30,850 nt of DNA, taken from Aduncisulcus paluster (taxonomy: Eukaryota; Fornicata). The position numbers and the translations under genes are program-made. The stretch spans positions 4,898 through 35,747 of the forward strand of contig BQXS01000117.1 of the NCBI GenBank assembly GCA_024181965.1, in the 5' to 3' direction. Positions 17,001 to 26,247 of this stretch are shown here, piece by piece. Position 1 is the stretch's first letter. Each line of letters opens with the position of its first letter. Below the pieces are notes generated by a model. It saw only the letters and a list, made by a program, of their open reading frames with translations. It was not told the origin of the DNA and made no database searches.

Positions 17001-17612
17001 GCTATTTAAGGAAACTGATAATACTTTATAGGCCTCGTATATTCTTGAATTAATGGATTTCATGTCAGATTTGGCCTTTTCCACAACATAATCATCATAG
17101 AGGATATCGAGAGCATGATCCACCTCAGATGTACAATCCTCGAGATAAATCTGGGATTTACCGGCCGTTTCTTTAATTTTATCATCCATTCCATAACAAG
17201 GGGCAGCAATAATTTTGAAAAACTGCAGAAATTGTGATAAAGAAGTATCTTCAGAAAAGTAATCTATTCCAATAAATGGATCCAAGGATTCACCCTCTTC
17301 CATCTGATATACTGCAATTTTAATATCAAAGAAGGGAATAAGTGGAGCTAGAAAGGCAATATGATTGGCACAAGGCAAAAAGAAATAAAGTTGATTCAAG
17401 GGAGATAACACAATAACAGATCGTTCTAAGAATTGATATGAGGCAGGGAGTGCTGTAGAAGTCAATTCATGGCCACAAACGCCAAGAACAAGAGCGTTTA
17501 ACAATCGCGGGGAATGACATCCATTAATAATAAAGAAATTATCTGGAGGTCCAGCTATTTTAGCTATTCGTAACAATCTATCCTTAAAAATTTGTCCATT
17601 AAGTAAAAACAT
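14037..17612 (-). CDS. Unrecognised large protein, 1191 aa
   Basis: Single exon. The maximal frame starts at a TTG at 17630, so I place the start at the first ATG, 17612 (MFLLNGQIFKD). The N-terminal 350 residues look folded, with alternating hydrophobic strands and helices (SVIVLSPLNQLYFFLP, FFDIKIAVYQM, SVVLDCSHPHLPIRASS, ILRTLRETLLAMEG). The spacing of these blocks faintly resembles the metallo-beta-lactamase/beta-CASP proteins CPSF2 and INTS9, including a VxxDxSH-like strand followed by a helix LLxTLRETL, but no HxHxDH zinc motif is visible. If related it would be an inactive member. The middle is Ser-rich. The C-terminus has a charged helix (EQRHEQKMRMKELAEVRKK) and a Trp/Tyr-rich end (FTYYWSDYAKDH, DWLYIGDGYMDM). 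No firm family assignment is possible. Confidence 0.8.
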   Translation of the reverse strand: MFLLNGQIFKDRLLRIAKIAGPPDNFFIINGCHSPRLLNALVLGVCGHELTSTALPASYQFLERSVIVLSPLNQLYFFLPCANHIAFLAPLIPFFDIKIAVYQMEEGESLDPFIGIDYFSEDTSLSQFLQFFKIIAAPCYGMDDKIKETAGKSQIYLEDCTSEVDHALDILYDDYVVEKAKSDMKSINSRIYEAYKVLSVSLNSDKPFHDCVRSGLPLISTKLSSPFLVIHDDKEIGFCKPGSATVCHTSGDNSIIESVVLDCSHPHLPIRASSTALCLSNPSVFKGNEVEVDSILRTLRETLLAMEGIVCEGLPKRPKMDENGVLIGSSDSFSHFHEMSKRSLKDDIVSRIRSPISGVQLVKLAIPEELKEKEEEEYDGDRFQLNIVDFSDPSKKVTSMHVSLKGSVSPVPSISKSKKEFVSSASSCMNISSKGEFVFKQLECVAQFDLMGHSHSLRLSVGHTYLVPHPWISTYSSLAAAEFPSAFSPSVRSSLLPVLFHNTPTSLIDCSAVGKRLVITSEPLSPNIVECMCSFGCDGRHCMEGWMESSSHSPYMGSQEKLMSSLCFSRCAIVLYSTHILLSPISQPPILLPLSGTSIWFKEDQLDVDRKCERIKLMLCVDNIANVRNVNGQRMQTVFIEVCDVDSCTSFITHCKRALKTHAKTWIEAGSGLKKIEEEESEDHVSKRKSCANVFLHCSSFGALSSSLSICRGICIGCEKESIVSRVVCTVDGARDQNFLSEASDPDTDICVYVMLPSRTVDGFAVYSNIFETPSHNDTHVLVHHTQVGMDSEEEADEIASMIQKIKDKCKKEEIPEVFDSFSTLPLHQRVRNPSMSLFRAGLGCPAQMFPSLRGIDVFVSPLVSGSAKYILKHNKDIIKILPSSSSTLFEPKHSTNLLLGEHIMSIALDKKKEFLDQSHALPSRPPQSIVPGSSSCTSLSIDPSMEYSVFILPSSLSCSPQYLRSEMKAFLSSHPKVQFLSIPHKDDHGNTMNIGGYRKYIGNSEKVCVSSWGGDALINPYMLSPDSSLGSKTKMSDKFTPPLRLLSCVVMCGESTGIKELLDSLSESSEQRHEQKMRMKELAEVRKKGRDNRYVYKPSSNIIDKLKSVVGAGIGIHEGDLDLMEPPFTYYWSDYAKDHKEDGLSRDWLYIGDGYMDMTGVRSSVRPDWEEVLKKIAIADIKSQLTSKAK

Positions 17613-17940
17613 TATTTGTATATGAAACAAAACGGAACTGTGTCAAGTTGACAGACCAAGATCATTTCAACCATTCAAGGGCACAAATAAATATTTATTT
17701 GATAAATACAATAATACAATAAATTCTTGCGATTAAAAATTCATGCTATCAATATTGAAATGAGTAGAAGGAGTCACTATAGCGTTTTTACATAATAAGT
17801 GTAAGAAGGTGGGAAAAATTCCCGAATGATAATATAAATTGTGTTCATATCTTGAATAGTGTATCATGTCATGATTTACACTTTTTGCGATAAGATAAAA
17901 TAACGAAAAAATGAACATGGTTAGAAAAAGGGAGAGAATA
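17613..17940. other. Intergenic spacer, nothing recognised
   Basis: 328 bp of AT-rich DNA between two minus-strand genes: upstream of the 1191-residue gene and downstream of nothing but the next gene's stop-proximal flank on the same strand. I see no tRNA, repeat or convincing small gene. Confidence 0.5.
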
Positions 17941-18690
17941 TCATTTGAACTTCCGAGTAGCTGAGAATCTGAGTTCTGCTTCAATACGTTGACATGTTTC
18001 ATGCGCATAAGCTGCTTTCTTTTCAATGACCATGGATCTATTCGAGTTTTTCTTTTCCAACTTTTCAATGCGTCCTACATCACCGCGTAGGCTATCAACT
18101 TCTTCGTCTAATCTCATAGATGTATCGCGTAATGACTTAATATGCTTGTTTGTTTTATGAATATCATCACGGATTACATGAATATGTTTTTCAAGTTGAG
18201 ATAATGCTGTCATGGACACCCCACGATCTTTTGTTCGACGACTTATAACATCTTGTCTCTGGGATAATACTTCTAACTCACTGGCAAGAATGCAAGTCTC
18301 TTCTTTCCGATCGGCAAGCCCTTTCGAGAAAGAACTTCGCATGGCGTCAATTGTAGTATGTAAATCTGACATATGATTAGTTACAGATGATAGTTCGGTT
18401 GTTATGGCTTCAAGACCCCTTCTAATTTCAGATATAGCATCTTTGGTTTGTTGAGCGAACACAGCATGAACTTCACTGGCTTCTCCTCTTAAAAGTAATG
18501 ATTCTTTGATTTCACGTTGTCCTTCAGCTAGTCTAGCTATTTCTGCTGCTAATATATCAATGCTATGAGAGTGAGAATGGTCGTCAACACTCGAAAATTC
18601 TTTATGTCTTGATTGTGTTCTTATCGAAGGATATTGAGCTCGTGATGCCATTGTACGTGATCTTTCTAATAAAGATTTTGATTGTTTCAT
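17941..18690 (-). CDS. Coiled-coil protein, 249 aa, unrecognised
   Basis: Single exon. The longest frame begins with TTG at 18711; the first ATG is at 18690 (MKQSKSLLERSR). Residues 1-40 are basic and Ser/Arg-rich, with a His/Ser stretch HSHSHS near 40-45. From about 45 to the end the protein is a near-continuous coiled coil with heptad-like spacing (DILAAEIARLAEGQREIKES, LEKHIHVIRDDIHKTNKHIK, RLDEEVDSLRGDVGRIEKLE). It ends in a short basic tail (FSATRKFK). No family can be named; cytoskeletal or flagellar coiled coils of this size are common in protists. Confidence 0.75.
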   Translation of the reverse strand: MKQSKSLLERSRTMASRAQYPSIRTQSRHKEFSSVDDHSHSHSIDILAAEIARLAEGQREIKESLLLRGEASEVHAVFAQQTKDAISEIRRGLEAITTELSSVTNHMSDLHTTIDAMRSSFSKGLADRKEETCILASELEVLSQRQDVISRRTKDRGVSMTALSQLEKHIHVIRDDIHKTNKHIKSLRDTSMRLDEEVDSLRGDVGRIEKLEKKNSNRSMVIEKKAAYAHETCQRIEAELRFSATRKFK

Positions 18691-19122
18691 TTCTCTCTTT
18701 GTTGAATTCAAGAAAAAAGCTTCGATTCATTGTAACTGACTATCAAGGTCAAAATCCATTTTACAACCCGCATATTCAGCAGTAAAAATTCTTTTTATTA
18801 AAATATTATATTACTCAGCTTGACTTTAATCTTGAAATAACCTTCCAAACCCGAATCGAAAAAAATCAGTAAATAGTGGATTATTAACGAAGATATTGAT
18901 GGCAAATGGATTAAAAATTATAATGAATGTAATTTTGAACCTTGAAAAGGTCAAATTATAAACAATAAGCTGCGATGAGTCAAAAATAGCATTCACTTTA
19001 TTACGGAGTGAAAGGATTCAAAAGAGAAAACTGGGACGAAAATATCTCATGGATAACTATAACAATTACCCTAAATATTTCCATGAATCATTAAAAATAT
19101 TGTTTCGAGTAATTTTTAGAAT
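18691..19122. other. Intergenic spacer with one small hairpin
   Basis: 432 bp upstream of the coiled-coil gene. Apart from a 9-bp stem with one bulged A and a 3-nt loop at 18934-18955 (TTTGAACCTT / AAGGTCAAA), I see nothing: no tRNA and no plausible gene on either strand. Confidence 0.5.
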
Positions 19123-22100
19123 TCATTCATGGAAGTGTTCTGCTAAAACAGAAACACAATTCCGAAGCCCATCAATCCCCTTTTCATCCTCACTCACACA
19201 TCCAGCAAGCAGAACAGATGCCCTCTCTGCTCGAATTTTCCTAGTTTCTGCTTCATCACAGAACTCAAGGAGATCATTTAGTTCCCCCAACGATAGAGAG
19301 AAAGGAGGTAGCGAAAGGGTTCGAATGCATGAAGAAAAACATTTTGACAGATCCTGCTCACTCCCAGAGAGAGCAATTATCTTCTCCCTGGTTTCTTTGA
19401 AAACTGTTAGTAGATCCTGAACACACCTCTGGGTAATATGGACTGAACAAACAGCACAAACGGCCAAACTCCCCATCTGCAGACGTGTATTGTGAGAGAA
19501 TCGCATTAATAATGGGAGTAATGGTGAAATAAATGAAGAAGAAGAAGACAAGGAGCTCTGGTGTGACACGGAAGGTGGAGGCAAGTGCAAAACATCAGAG
19601 AAGCATACCTGGAAACACGTAAGAGGAGATATTGAGGATATGTGACAATAATAACAATAAATGAATCCAAGTCCAACGTAAGGCTTGAAAAGAGGTCCAT
19701 TTACAGCCGCATAGTGTTTCACAAGGCTTCGAAGATCATCATCATTTCGACATATCCTCCCCAATAACAGTTGTCTTTGTGGCAAAGAAAATGGAAGAGA
19801 ATTGGGAACATCAACTTGGACAAGTTCTTGGGTTTCTTTGTGAGATTTCATAAGAGTTACCAAAGTTGAGGACAAGATTTCAAGAAGACGTGAAGGCATC
19901 ATGTGAGCATAATGAACATACAAAATAGATAACAAACCCTCAATAATCAGCAATAATTCAGCCTGGATTCTCGATCTAATTCTTCCACTTTCATCTTCAA
20001 TTCGACAATCAATATATTCTATCAACTTATCACAAATTACATGTACCATGTCGAGCATTGTTGATACAGCAGCTTTGCTCAGAGCATGAACAAGAGACAT
20101 GAATAATGAAGATGAGAAAGAACGGATCGGATCGACTGGATTTGAACCAATGGGCTCAATTTGAGAAATAGCTGGAATTTGACTCTTCTTTGAGTGAGCT
20201 GAAATCGTCTTAACTTTCTCATGAATGCTCATGCATACACATTCTCCAAGCTTCCGTGCCAGTAAACCCTTCCCTTCATTATTGAGGAAATGTTCTAGAC
20301 TTACTGATGTTATTGAACAAGTGAAGAAAACACGAGTAATGTTGATGAGAGAAAAAATGGTTGAAGGGTTACAATGGTCAGAAATAAGACAAATACATTG
20401 CTGAATATGCTGTATTGGTGATATGTTCTCACAACATTCTTGAGTGCATTCTGATACTACTGATTTTGATGATTCCTTCCCATGTTTTACATCTGATTTA
20501 TGTGTGGATGAGAGAAGAGATGAATCTAATCCCGTGTAGTATGATGGATGGATATATAATCCAACAGTCTCAAAGAGCCGTGATATCGTTGTGGGTCGTT
20601 TTGCTACCATTGCACCCATTTGACATATGACAATGAGAGTGAAGATGAAAGGAAGATCATTCGGAAGACTATGAACATTGGATATTGATGGATGAGATGA
20701 ATTCTCTTGTCTAAACAGGTCAGACACACATGATTCAATCAAATTAGATATTATGTTAGAATCTTGAACAGGCGACTTGTGGTGAATCGAATGGGAAGAA
20801 ACACTTGAAGAAACACTGGAAATGCTTGGGTATGACGAAGAACCACTTTCACTTTCCTCACTGTCAATCTCTTGGTGAAGCTTATTGTCATCTTCGTTGG
20901 GGTTATCAGAGATACCACAAACATGTCCTACGACATCTGGAAGGAGAGTGGACCCACTGCCAGACGAAATTCCCATAAACTTTCTCAAACAACCCCGAAT
21001 TAGAGCTGTTGATGTTGTTTGATGGAGAGGCTGTGGGATTGTTGAGAAAGAAGCAAGTGAATTGAAAGGAGAGATGGAAGAAGATGAAGATATGGCTAGA
21101 AATACAAGGCTTGCAAAGGAGGAGAGAAGGAAAGAGTGAGGGTGAATACTACTCGATGTCGAGGTTGGAGAAGAAGAGGTGGATTTAGACGCTGTTTTCG
21201 AACGTTCCCTGATCGATTCCCTCTTAATTATCTCTCCACAGACATGAGTTATTGTCTCGGAGATCTGTTTCTCTGTAGTAATCTTACACAGATTATCAAA
21301 CAAACATACCATAAATACCGATAGAATTCCTTTATATGTGTTAAGAACATCGTCTTCAGACTCATTGGGTTTCTTTCCAACATGTTGACGAACATTTTCC
21401 CAAGTTATAATTAAAGAAGGAGCGATCACAATATCGGCCTCTCGAGATGCTTCCATCACCCAATCGGTGGCCTTCGATGACTGTGACGATTCTTTCTTCT
21501 TCAGAACAATGTAGATATCTCGTTTGCATATGGCAATTTCCTCAATCGAGCCTTGTGGAAAGTCTTTCCTTCCACAAATAGAGAGCTTTTCATGAGGAAG
21601 GATTGACAGAATCGTGTTATTACAGCCACATAGAAGCATTCCGGTGAGATATGCAACACAATTAATGCTGTTTGGAAGAGGATAAGAGAAATGAGTGTGA
21701 GAGAGTGAGTTTGAACGATTTGAAGAGGAGAGAGTGTGTTGAGATGCTAGAACATTGTATGATATATAATTTCCACAGAATATGCACACAAAAGTGGACA
21801 CGATGGAATTTTGTTGGGATTGAGAAGTTGGATTCATGAGATCTTTTTGCGATGAAGTGATATCATGAGATGGGAGATCTTCCTCGTCTTCCTCATCCCA
21901 CTCTTCCTCACGTTGGATGATACTCACGCCAAGAAGATCTTGCATCTTTCGCACACTATGCTCGCACTCGTCGATTCCCACACACATATTCAGAGGAGCA
22001 TAAGAGGATACATGGAACACGTGCTCAGCTGAGATGTAAGGAGAGGCGAGAGAGAGAGGCGTGAAAGAATGGATGTATGAGGGAGATTTATGCATCGTGA

Positions 22101-22911
22101 AGATATCAAGATCTTCATCCACTTCGGAAGGAGGTTGTGTGGATTGAGGAAGGGAGACATCAGAGAAATCATAGGATGAAGGACGTACCATATGGTAACA
22201 ATAAACGCATGATCCAGAACATACAGCAAGGATATCATTGATGAGGGATACATCAGATATACTGGAAGAGGAAGAACAGGAAGCATATATCGACATGGGG
22301 TTGGTGGGATCTCGTTCATCGATGTCATTCGGAAGTGTCATGCTCCATAAGAGTTCGGTTGATAGAATATGCTGTGAAGTGGAGAGTAAAATTGCCACGA
22401 TACTCGAACCCCCACCAATGATAACAGAATTATCACAAATGTGGAGAGAACACATTGATGAGGGAATTGGGAGAGAGTAACAACAGAATGAAGAGGAGGC
22501 AAATGGCAAGGTAACTGGCGAAAATGGATCAGAAATTGGGGAAGGAATGTATTTTGCAGGCTTCCCATCCGAATTCTGCCATGCCAAATAAAAACACAGA
22601 TATGATTTTGGAACGGGAACAAGAGCTGGCTTTTTACCCCCTTGTTTTGATTGCTGTTCTTCAATTTCAGTTTCAATTGTAATAATGAGATCATGTTGTG
22701 GGAGATATTTCAAAGCTGATACTTCGGGGAACATAGAGGGGAAAGTATATAAGGGAGTCGTTATTCTTCCACTATAAAAACATATTTTACCAGAATCATG
22801 CACAACAAAAACAAATCCTTCATTCCTACAACTCTCAATGAACTTGACTTGCCCATAGCTTGTATTTGAAACCTTTTGAGCTCTCCAAAGATGTTGATCA
22901 CTTTGAAACAT
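19123..22911 (-). CDS. HPS3-like protein (BLOC-2 subunit candidate), 1262 aa
   Basis: Single exon from a true ATG at 22911. The first 180 residues resemble the N-terminal beta-propeller of HPS3: a strand ending FVFVVHDSGKICFYS, then PLYTFPSMFPEVSALKY, DLIITIETEIEE, then YLCFYLAW, later a short block LPIPSSMCSLHICDNSVII that parallels the 'EMPLSEAPLCISCC..LLVGC' segment of HPS3. HPS3 is about 1000 residues with a propeller followed by an alpha-solenoid. Here the second half is likewise helical (QAELLLIIEGLLSILYVHYA, RLLLGRIC-like segments) with long Ser-rich acidic inserts. BLOC-2 acts in cargo delivery to lysosome-related organelles. The similarity is by eye and modest, so another propeller/solenoid trafficking protein is possible. 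The minus-strand cluster here has no other BLOC subunit. Confidence 0.45.
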   Translation of the reverse strand: MFQSDQHLWRAQKVSNTSYGQVKFIESCRNEGFVFVVHDSGKICFYSGRITTPLYTFPSMFPEVSALKYLPQHDLIITIETEIEEQQSKQGGKKPALVPVPKSYLCFYLAWQNSDGKPAKYIPSPISDPFSPVTLPFASSSFCCYSLPIPSSMCSLHICDNSVIIGGGSSIVAILLSTSQHILSTELLWSMTLPNDIDERDPTNPMSIYASCSSSSSISDVSLINDILAVCSGSCVYCYHMVRPSSYDFSDVSLPQSTQPPSEVDEDLDIFTMHKSPSYIHSFTPLSLASPYISAEHVFHVSSYAPLNMCVGIDECEHSVRKMQDLLGVSIIQREEEWDEEDEEDLPSHDITSSQKDLMNPTSQSQQNSIVSTFVCIFCGNYISYNVLASQHTLSSSNRSNSLSHTHFSYPLPNSINCVAYLTGMLLCGCNNTILSILPHEKLSICGRKDFPQGSIEEIAICKRDIYIVLKKKESSQSSKATDWVMEASREADIVIAPSLIITWENVRQHVGKKPNESEDDVLNTYKGILSVFMVCLFDNLCKITTEKQISETITHVCGEIIKRESIRERSKTASKSTSSSPTSTSSSIHPHSFLLSSFASLVFLAISSSSSISPFNSLASFSTIPQPLHQTTSTALIRGCLRKFMGISSGSGSTLLPDVVGHVCGISDNPNEDDNKLHQEIDSEESESGSSSYPSISSVSSSVSSHSIHHKSPVQDSNIISNLIESCVSDLFRQENSSHPSISNVHSLPNDLPFIFTLIVICQMGAMVAKRPTTISRLFETVGLYIHPSYYTGLDSSLLSSTHKSDVKHGKESSKSVVSECTQECCENISPIQHIQQCICLISDHCNPSTIFSLINITRVFFTCSITSVSLEHFLNNEGKGLLARKLGECVCMSIHEKVKTISAHSKKSQIPAISQIEPIGSNPVDPIRSFSSSLFMSLVHALSKAAVSTMLDMVHVICDKLIEYIDCRIEDESGRIRSRIQAELLLIIEGLLSILYVHYAHMMPSRLLEILSSTLVTLMKSHKETQELVQVDVPNSLPFSLPQRQLLLGRICRNDDDLRSLVKHYAAVNGPLFKPYVGLGFIYCYYCHISSISPLTCFQVCFSDVLHLPPPSVSHQSSLSSSSSFISPLLPLLMRFSHNTRLQMGSLAVCAVCSVHITQRCVQDLLTVFKETREKIIALSGSEQDLSKCFSSCIRTLSLPPFSLSLGELNDLLEFCDEAETRKIRAERASVLLAGCVSEDEKGIDGLRNCVSVLAEHFHE

Positions 22912-23142
22912 ATTTTTCTAAAAAATAATAATCTTAGAAAGAATTCAATTTTACCAAGGCACGAGAAAAAAAGAAATTGCTAAATACAATATTTATATTT
23001 ATAAATGGAGCATAAAATAAAGTTATACTACAATTTAAAATATGTGATGACCATTCTCTATTTTATTAATGTTCTATTTCTGAATATAGACCTTCAGTGA
23101 CAATCAAAGCCGGATTTGCATTAAATCAAAGTTGGAAAATTG

Positions 23143-23943
23143 ATGGAAACCGATATTGAAAGTACTCCAAATACAGAGCAATTATTAGCTGCCATGAGGG
23201 AGGTTCCTATTCGTGAAGATATTATTTCTCCAACATGTGTAGTTCCCGAAGGAAAACATTTTTTTCCCACTGATCATGTTGAATTTATAACACCAGCAGT
23301 TCTTCCTACACCATATTTACCAGCCAATTCTTATCATTCACGCAAATTAACAATCCCTTCATCCCCATCTCTGGATAACTTAGATTCACCAACATATACA
23401 GCCTCCAAGACATCATATTCTGTACCAAAATCATCATTTGACTTTAAAAAACAAGAAGAATACTTGTCTAAAGGAATCAAATATACCTCTGAAGAAGAAT
23501 CAATTCCACAAAAAACTATCTCATTTCCCGCCACTGTGACTGGTGTGGCTGGCAATATATTAGCAACAGGTATGCAATGGAGTGCTCATGCTATCCCTGA
23601 TCTTGATAAAGTTATTGAAGAAAAAGTTGCGATGCAATTGGTATCATCTAGAGAATCTTTTGCGGATCTCCATTCGGTTGAATCAAGATTAAAATCTCTT
23701 GAGAAAGTTTATACATCCAGTATTCAAAGTCTACAATCAAAAAAACCTATTCTAGAATCGAGAGAATCTGAATCTGAACCATCTCTGTCACCTCCGAGTC
23801 GAATAGGGTCTGACAAATATAACAGTGAGTTAATCAAAGAATTACGAGATGAATATCATTCATTACAATATCAAATGCAAACCCTTGAAAATGTTGTGAG
23901 GCGGCAGAGCAAAATTATCCAGAGCCTCTCACAATACCTTTAA
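23143..23943 (+). CDS. Unrecognised 266-aa protein with C-terminal coiled coil
   Basis: Single exon. A TTG directly precedes the ATG at 23143, which I take as the start (METDIESTPN). The N-terminal 110 residues are rich in Pro, Ser and Thr and look disordered (VVPEGKHFFPTDHVEF, SSPSLDNLDSPTY). A small hydrophobic patch (PATVTGVAGNILATGMQW) lies at about 128-145. Two helical coiled-coil stretches follow, SVESRLKSLEKVYTSSIQSL near 180 and RDEYHSLQYQMQTLENVVRR near the C-terminus. It is divergent from the HPS3-like gene across 231 bp and convergent with the exchanger. No family was recognised. Confidence 0.75.
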   Translation: METDIESTPNTEQLLAAMREVPIREDIISPTCVVPEGKHFFPTDHVEFITPAVLPTPYLPANSYHSRKLTIPSSPSLDNLDSPTYTASKTSYSVPKSSFDFKKQEEYLSKGIKYTSEEESIPQKTISFPATVTGVAGNILATGMQWSAHAIPDLDKVIEEKVAMQLVSSRESFADLHSVESRLKSLEKVYTSSIQSLQSKKPILESRESESEPSLSPPSRIGSDKYNSELIKELRDEYHSLQYQMQTLENVVRRQSKIIQSLSQYL

Positions 23944-24287
23944 AAATCTCCTAACCTTTGATTATATTGCAAATTCATTAAATGGATGACATTTAGTGGA
24001 AGATCAAACAATCGAATCTAATCATTTTCTTATGATATTTATTTTCCATTCTGGAAATTCCATTGGAAAATTTCCAATTTGTTGGATATATTCTCGAATT
24101 GGATATTTTTTTCAGTGACGAGCTTGCCAAGTTGCTTGGTATTGAAATGAAATATCCTTTGAGAAATCCACCTTTTGACAATGGGATAGAACACACAATA
24201 AAGATACTATTTACAAATATGGGAACAATTTTGTATGAATAAAAGAAGTAATTTTTAAAAAAAATGTGAGCCAAGAAAATAAAATGT
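23944..24287. other. Convergent intergenic spacer, open but unassigned frame
   Basis: 344 bp between convergent stops. A plus-strand frame without an ATG at its beginning is open at 24036-24238 and reads protein-like near its end (DELAKLLGIEMKYPL, NPPFDNGIEHTIK) directly after a TTTTTTTCAG that could be a splice acceptor. I could not find an upstream exon with a GTATGT donor, so no gene is called. Confidence 0.3.
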
Positions 24288-26015
24288 TCAGATTCCATCG
24301 TAATCGATGGGCCCATTTGAGTGCTGATGAGAAGTTCTTGAATGAGAAAGCGGAGTTGGAACATCTCTGCTAAAAGCCTCCCTCGCAGTGTGTCTTCTAG
24401 TTCTGGTGATATTCCTAATCCTACGATTCGCGAGCTCATTCCTCTCCATTCTCATTTGCTCACTATCTCTGACAAAGAATGGCTTCAAGATATCTCTGTC
24501 CAATCTCCTAGCACCTCGATCGACTGATCCAATGCCATCTTGTTTGACATATTCTAATTCCCATTCGACACCAGTCGGTATTTTGAACAACTTAAGCATT
24601 GGATAAGTCAATGAGCCCATTATGACAGTCGTAAAAACACACACAACAGTGGTAGTCACAGAATATAGACTCTCAGCTCCATCAGATATCGACAACGAGA
24701 GAGCGTAGCTTATTCCACCCCTCATGAGAGCACCCCAGAGCGCTCCACACATCGAGAATGAGATACGACGTTCTTTGGATCGGAATATGTTCACAATGGG
24801 GATAATAATAGCAATGGCCACCATTCTGGATACAAGAACAGCTCCAATACAGGCACATATGAATCCTATATTCCACATTCCATCTTCAACAGGCTGAGAT
24901 GATGGGGTGAACACAAGACCAAGACCAAGAATAAACACGATGAAAAGTTCACTAAAGTGGGCCAGGAGAAACAATAACCGCTGCAGGACAGTACGTCCTT
25001 TCTGAGAGAGATTGTAGCGGGTATAGTGCGACATGACAATTCCAGTGGCAAGAGATGTCATAACTCCTGGGAATGAACACCAACTACTACATAAATATGG
25101 GATAAACGCAAATAATAGAACAGTGAAGGCCTCGAACTCTGGACGGCATTGTAGAACGGTGACATATTTATAGAATAGGGAAGAAATGCATGCTCCAACC
25201 ATTCCAATTGCAATTGCACCCAACGAAGAGTATATAAAACGAAGGATCAACCATCCAATATCTTTTCCTGTGAGGTGAATAGTAGTTGTTGAGGAAGGTT
25301 TCGTTAGGACTGCATCTTCTTGTCCATTGGTAGCATTATATATTGAATACGAAGAAATGTCTAACGTTGAGTTGTCAGATATAGATTCAGTCGTCTCTCT
25401 GGATTCTTCACGCTCACCAGTCTCTTCGATAGAAAGAATCAACGCATTCACAACAGCATCGTTAAGAATAGCTTCGCCGAATATTGTATGATGTAAGGTG
25501 GCTCCACATTTCACAGTATCATAGACCCCCAACGTAGCTACGGGATCCACAGCAGAAATGGAACATGAAAATAATAGGAGCTCATATTGATTAATTGGAG
25601 AATCTTCCTTCGTTGAAAAGGGATATAGAAGGAAAAAACAAACAATTACCATTATTAAAGTGCCGAATATTGCCATAATCAAAATTAACGAGAGTATTGG
25701 ACCATGGAAGAAATACCTTTTCTTTACACTATAACCGCATTCAAACACAATAATTGGCAATAAAATTGAATAAAATATTGAGGTATCAAATTTAAAACTG
25801 CCAGTGACATCACTGGGACACCAGTGGAGAATGACACCAGCAATAAGACCTAGAATCATAGCAATACCACTTTCAGGAATATATTTAAAAGAATAATGCG
25901 GAATAATATGTATTATGGTGATAGCAAAAATCCCAACAGCAACAATAATAACCATAACGGGTAAAGGTAGAGGAGATTCAAATTCACTCATAACATCAAT
26001 ATTCTGACCAATCAT
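24288..26015 (-). CDS. Na+/H+ exchanger (CPA1/NHE family), 575 aa
   Basis: A multi-span antiporter exchanging Na+ or K+ for H+, probably on an endomembrane given the likeness to NHE6/8-type segments. About 11-12 hydrophobic segments lie between residues 17 and 475. Signature blocks: LLPIIVFECGYSVKK (85-99), SAVDPVATLGVYD (154-166), FGEAILNDAV (179-188) with the Asn-Asp pair of the ion site at 185-186, HFSELFIVFILGLGLVF (353-369) and ALMRGGISYAL (429-439). The last is normally GLRGAxxxAL, so the conserved Arg is kept but the surrounding glycine pattern differs. A hydrophilic insert of about 50 residues (196-250) separates two membrane segments. The cytosolic tail (from about 480) is Arg-rich. 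A second ATG at 25991 is an alternative start. Divergent from RFC4 over 232 bp. Confidence 0.93.
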   Translation of the reverse strand: MIGQNIDVMSEFESPLPLPVMVIIVAVGIFAITIIHIIPHYSFKYIPESGIAMILGLIAGVILHWCPSDVTGSFKFDTSIFYSILLPIIVFECGYSVKKRYFFHGPILSLILIMAIFGTLIMVIVCFFLLYPFSTKEDSPINQYELLLFSCSISAVDPVATLGVYDTVKCGATLHHTIFGEAILNDAVVNALILSIEETGEREESRETTESISDNSTLDISSYSIYNATNGQEDAVLTKPSSTTTIHLTGKDIGWLILRFIYSSLGAIAIGMVGACISSLFYKYVTVLQCRPEFEAFTVLLFAFIPYLCSSWCSFPGVMTSLATGIVMSHYTRYNLSQKGRTVLQRLLFLLAHFSELFIVFILGLGLVFTPSSQPVEDGMWNIGFICACIGAVLVSRMVAIAIIIPIVNIFRSKERRISFSMCGALWGALMRGGISYALSLSISDGAESLYSVTTTVVCVFTTVIMGSLTYPMLKLFKIPTGVEWELEYVKQDGIGSVDRGARRLDRDILKPFFVRDSEQMRMERNELANRRIRNITRTRRHTAREAFSRDVPTPLSHSRTSHQHSNGPIDYDGI

Positions 26016-26247
26016 AATGGTGTTATTTGACTCGCACCGTTTCTAATTTTTATAGCTACGGGCAAAGAGAATAAAAAGAAACCTACATTATTATAGAGCT
26101 AATATTGGTCGGCTAAAATTAATATTGATATACTTTATCCATCGTTAATCAATATTTCGTTTCTATACTTCATATTATTATTTATATTGCACTTTAATAA
26201 TGATGCTCTGATTTTGTGCCTCTTCCTTCGACTAGATATATTTTCCA

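Noticed and set aside
23993-24439. 148-codon minus-strand ORF overlapping the exchanger's 3' end
   Set aside because: It begins in another frame inside the exchanger's tail-coding region and continues into AT-rich spacer; composition looks like a chance frame.
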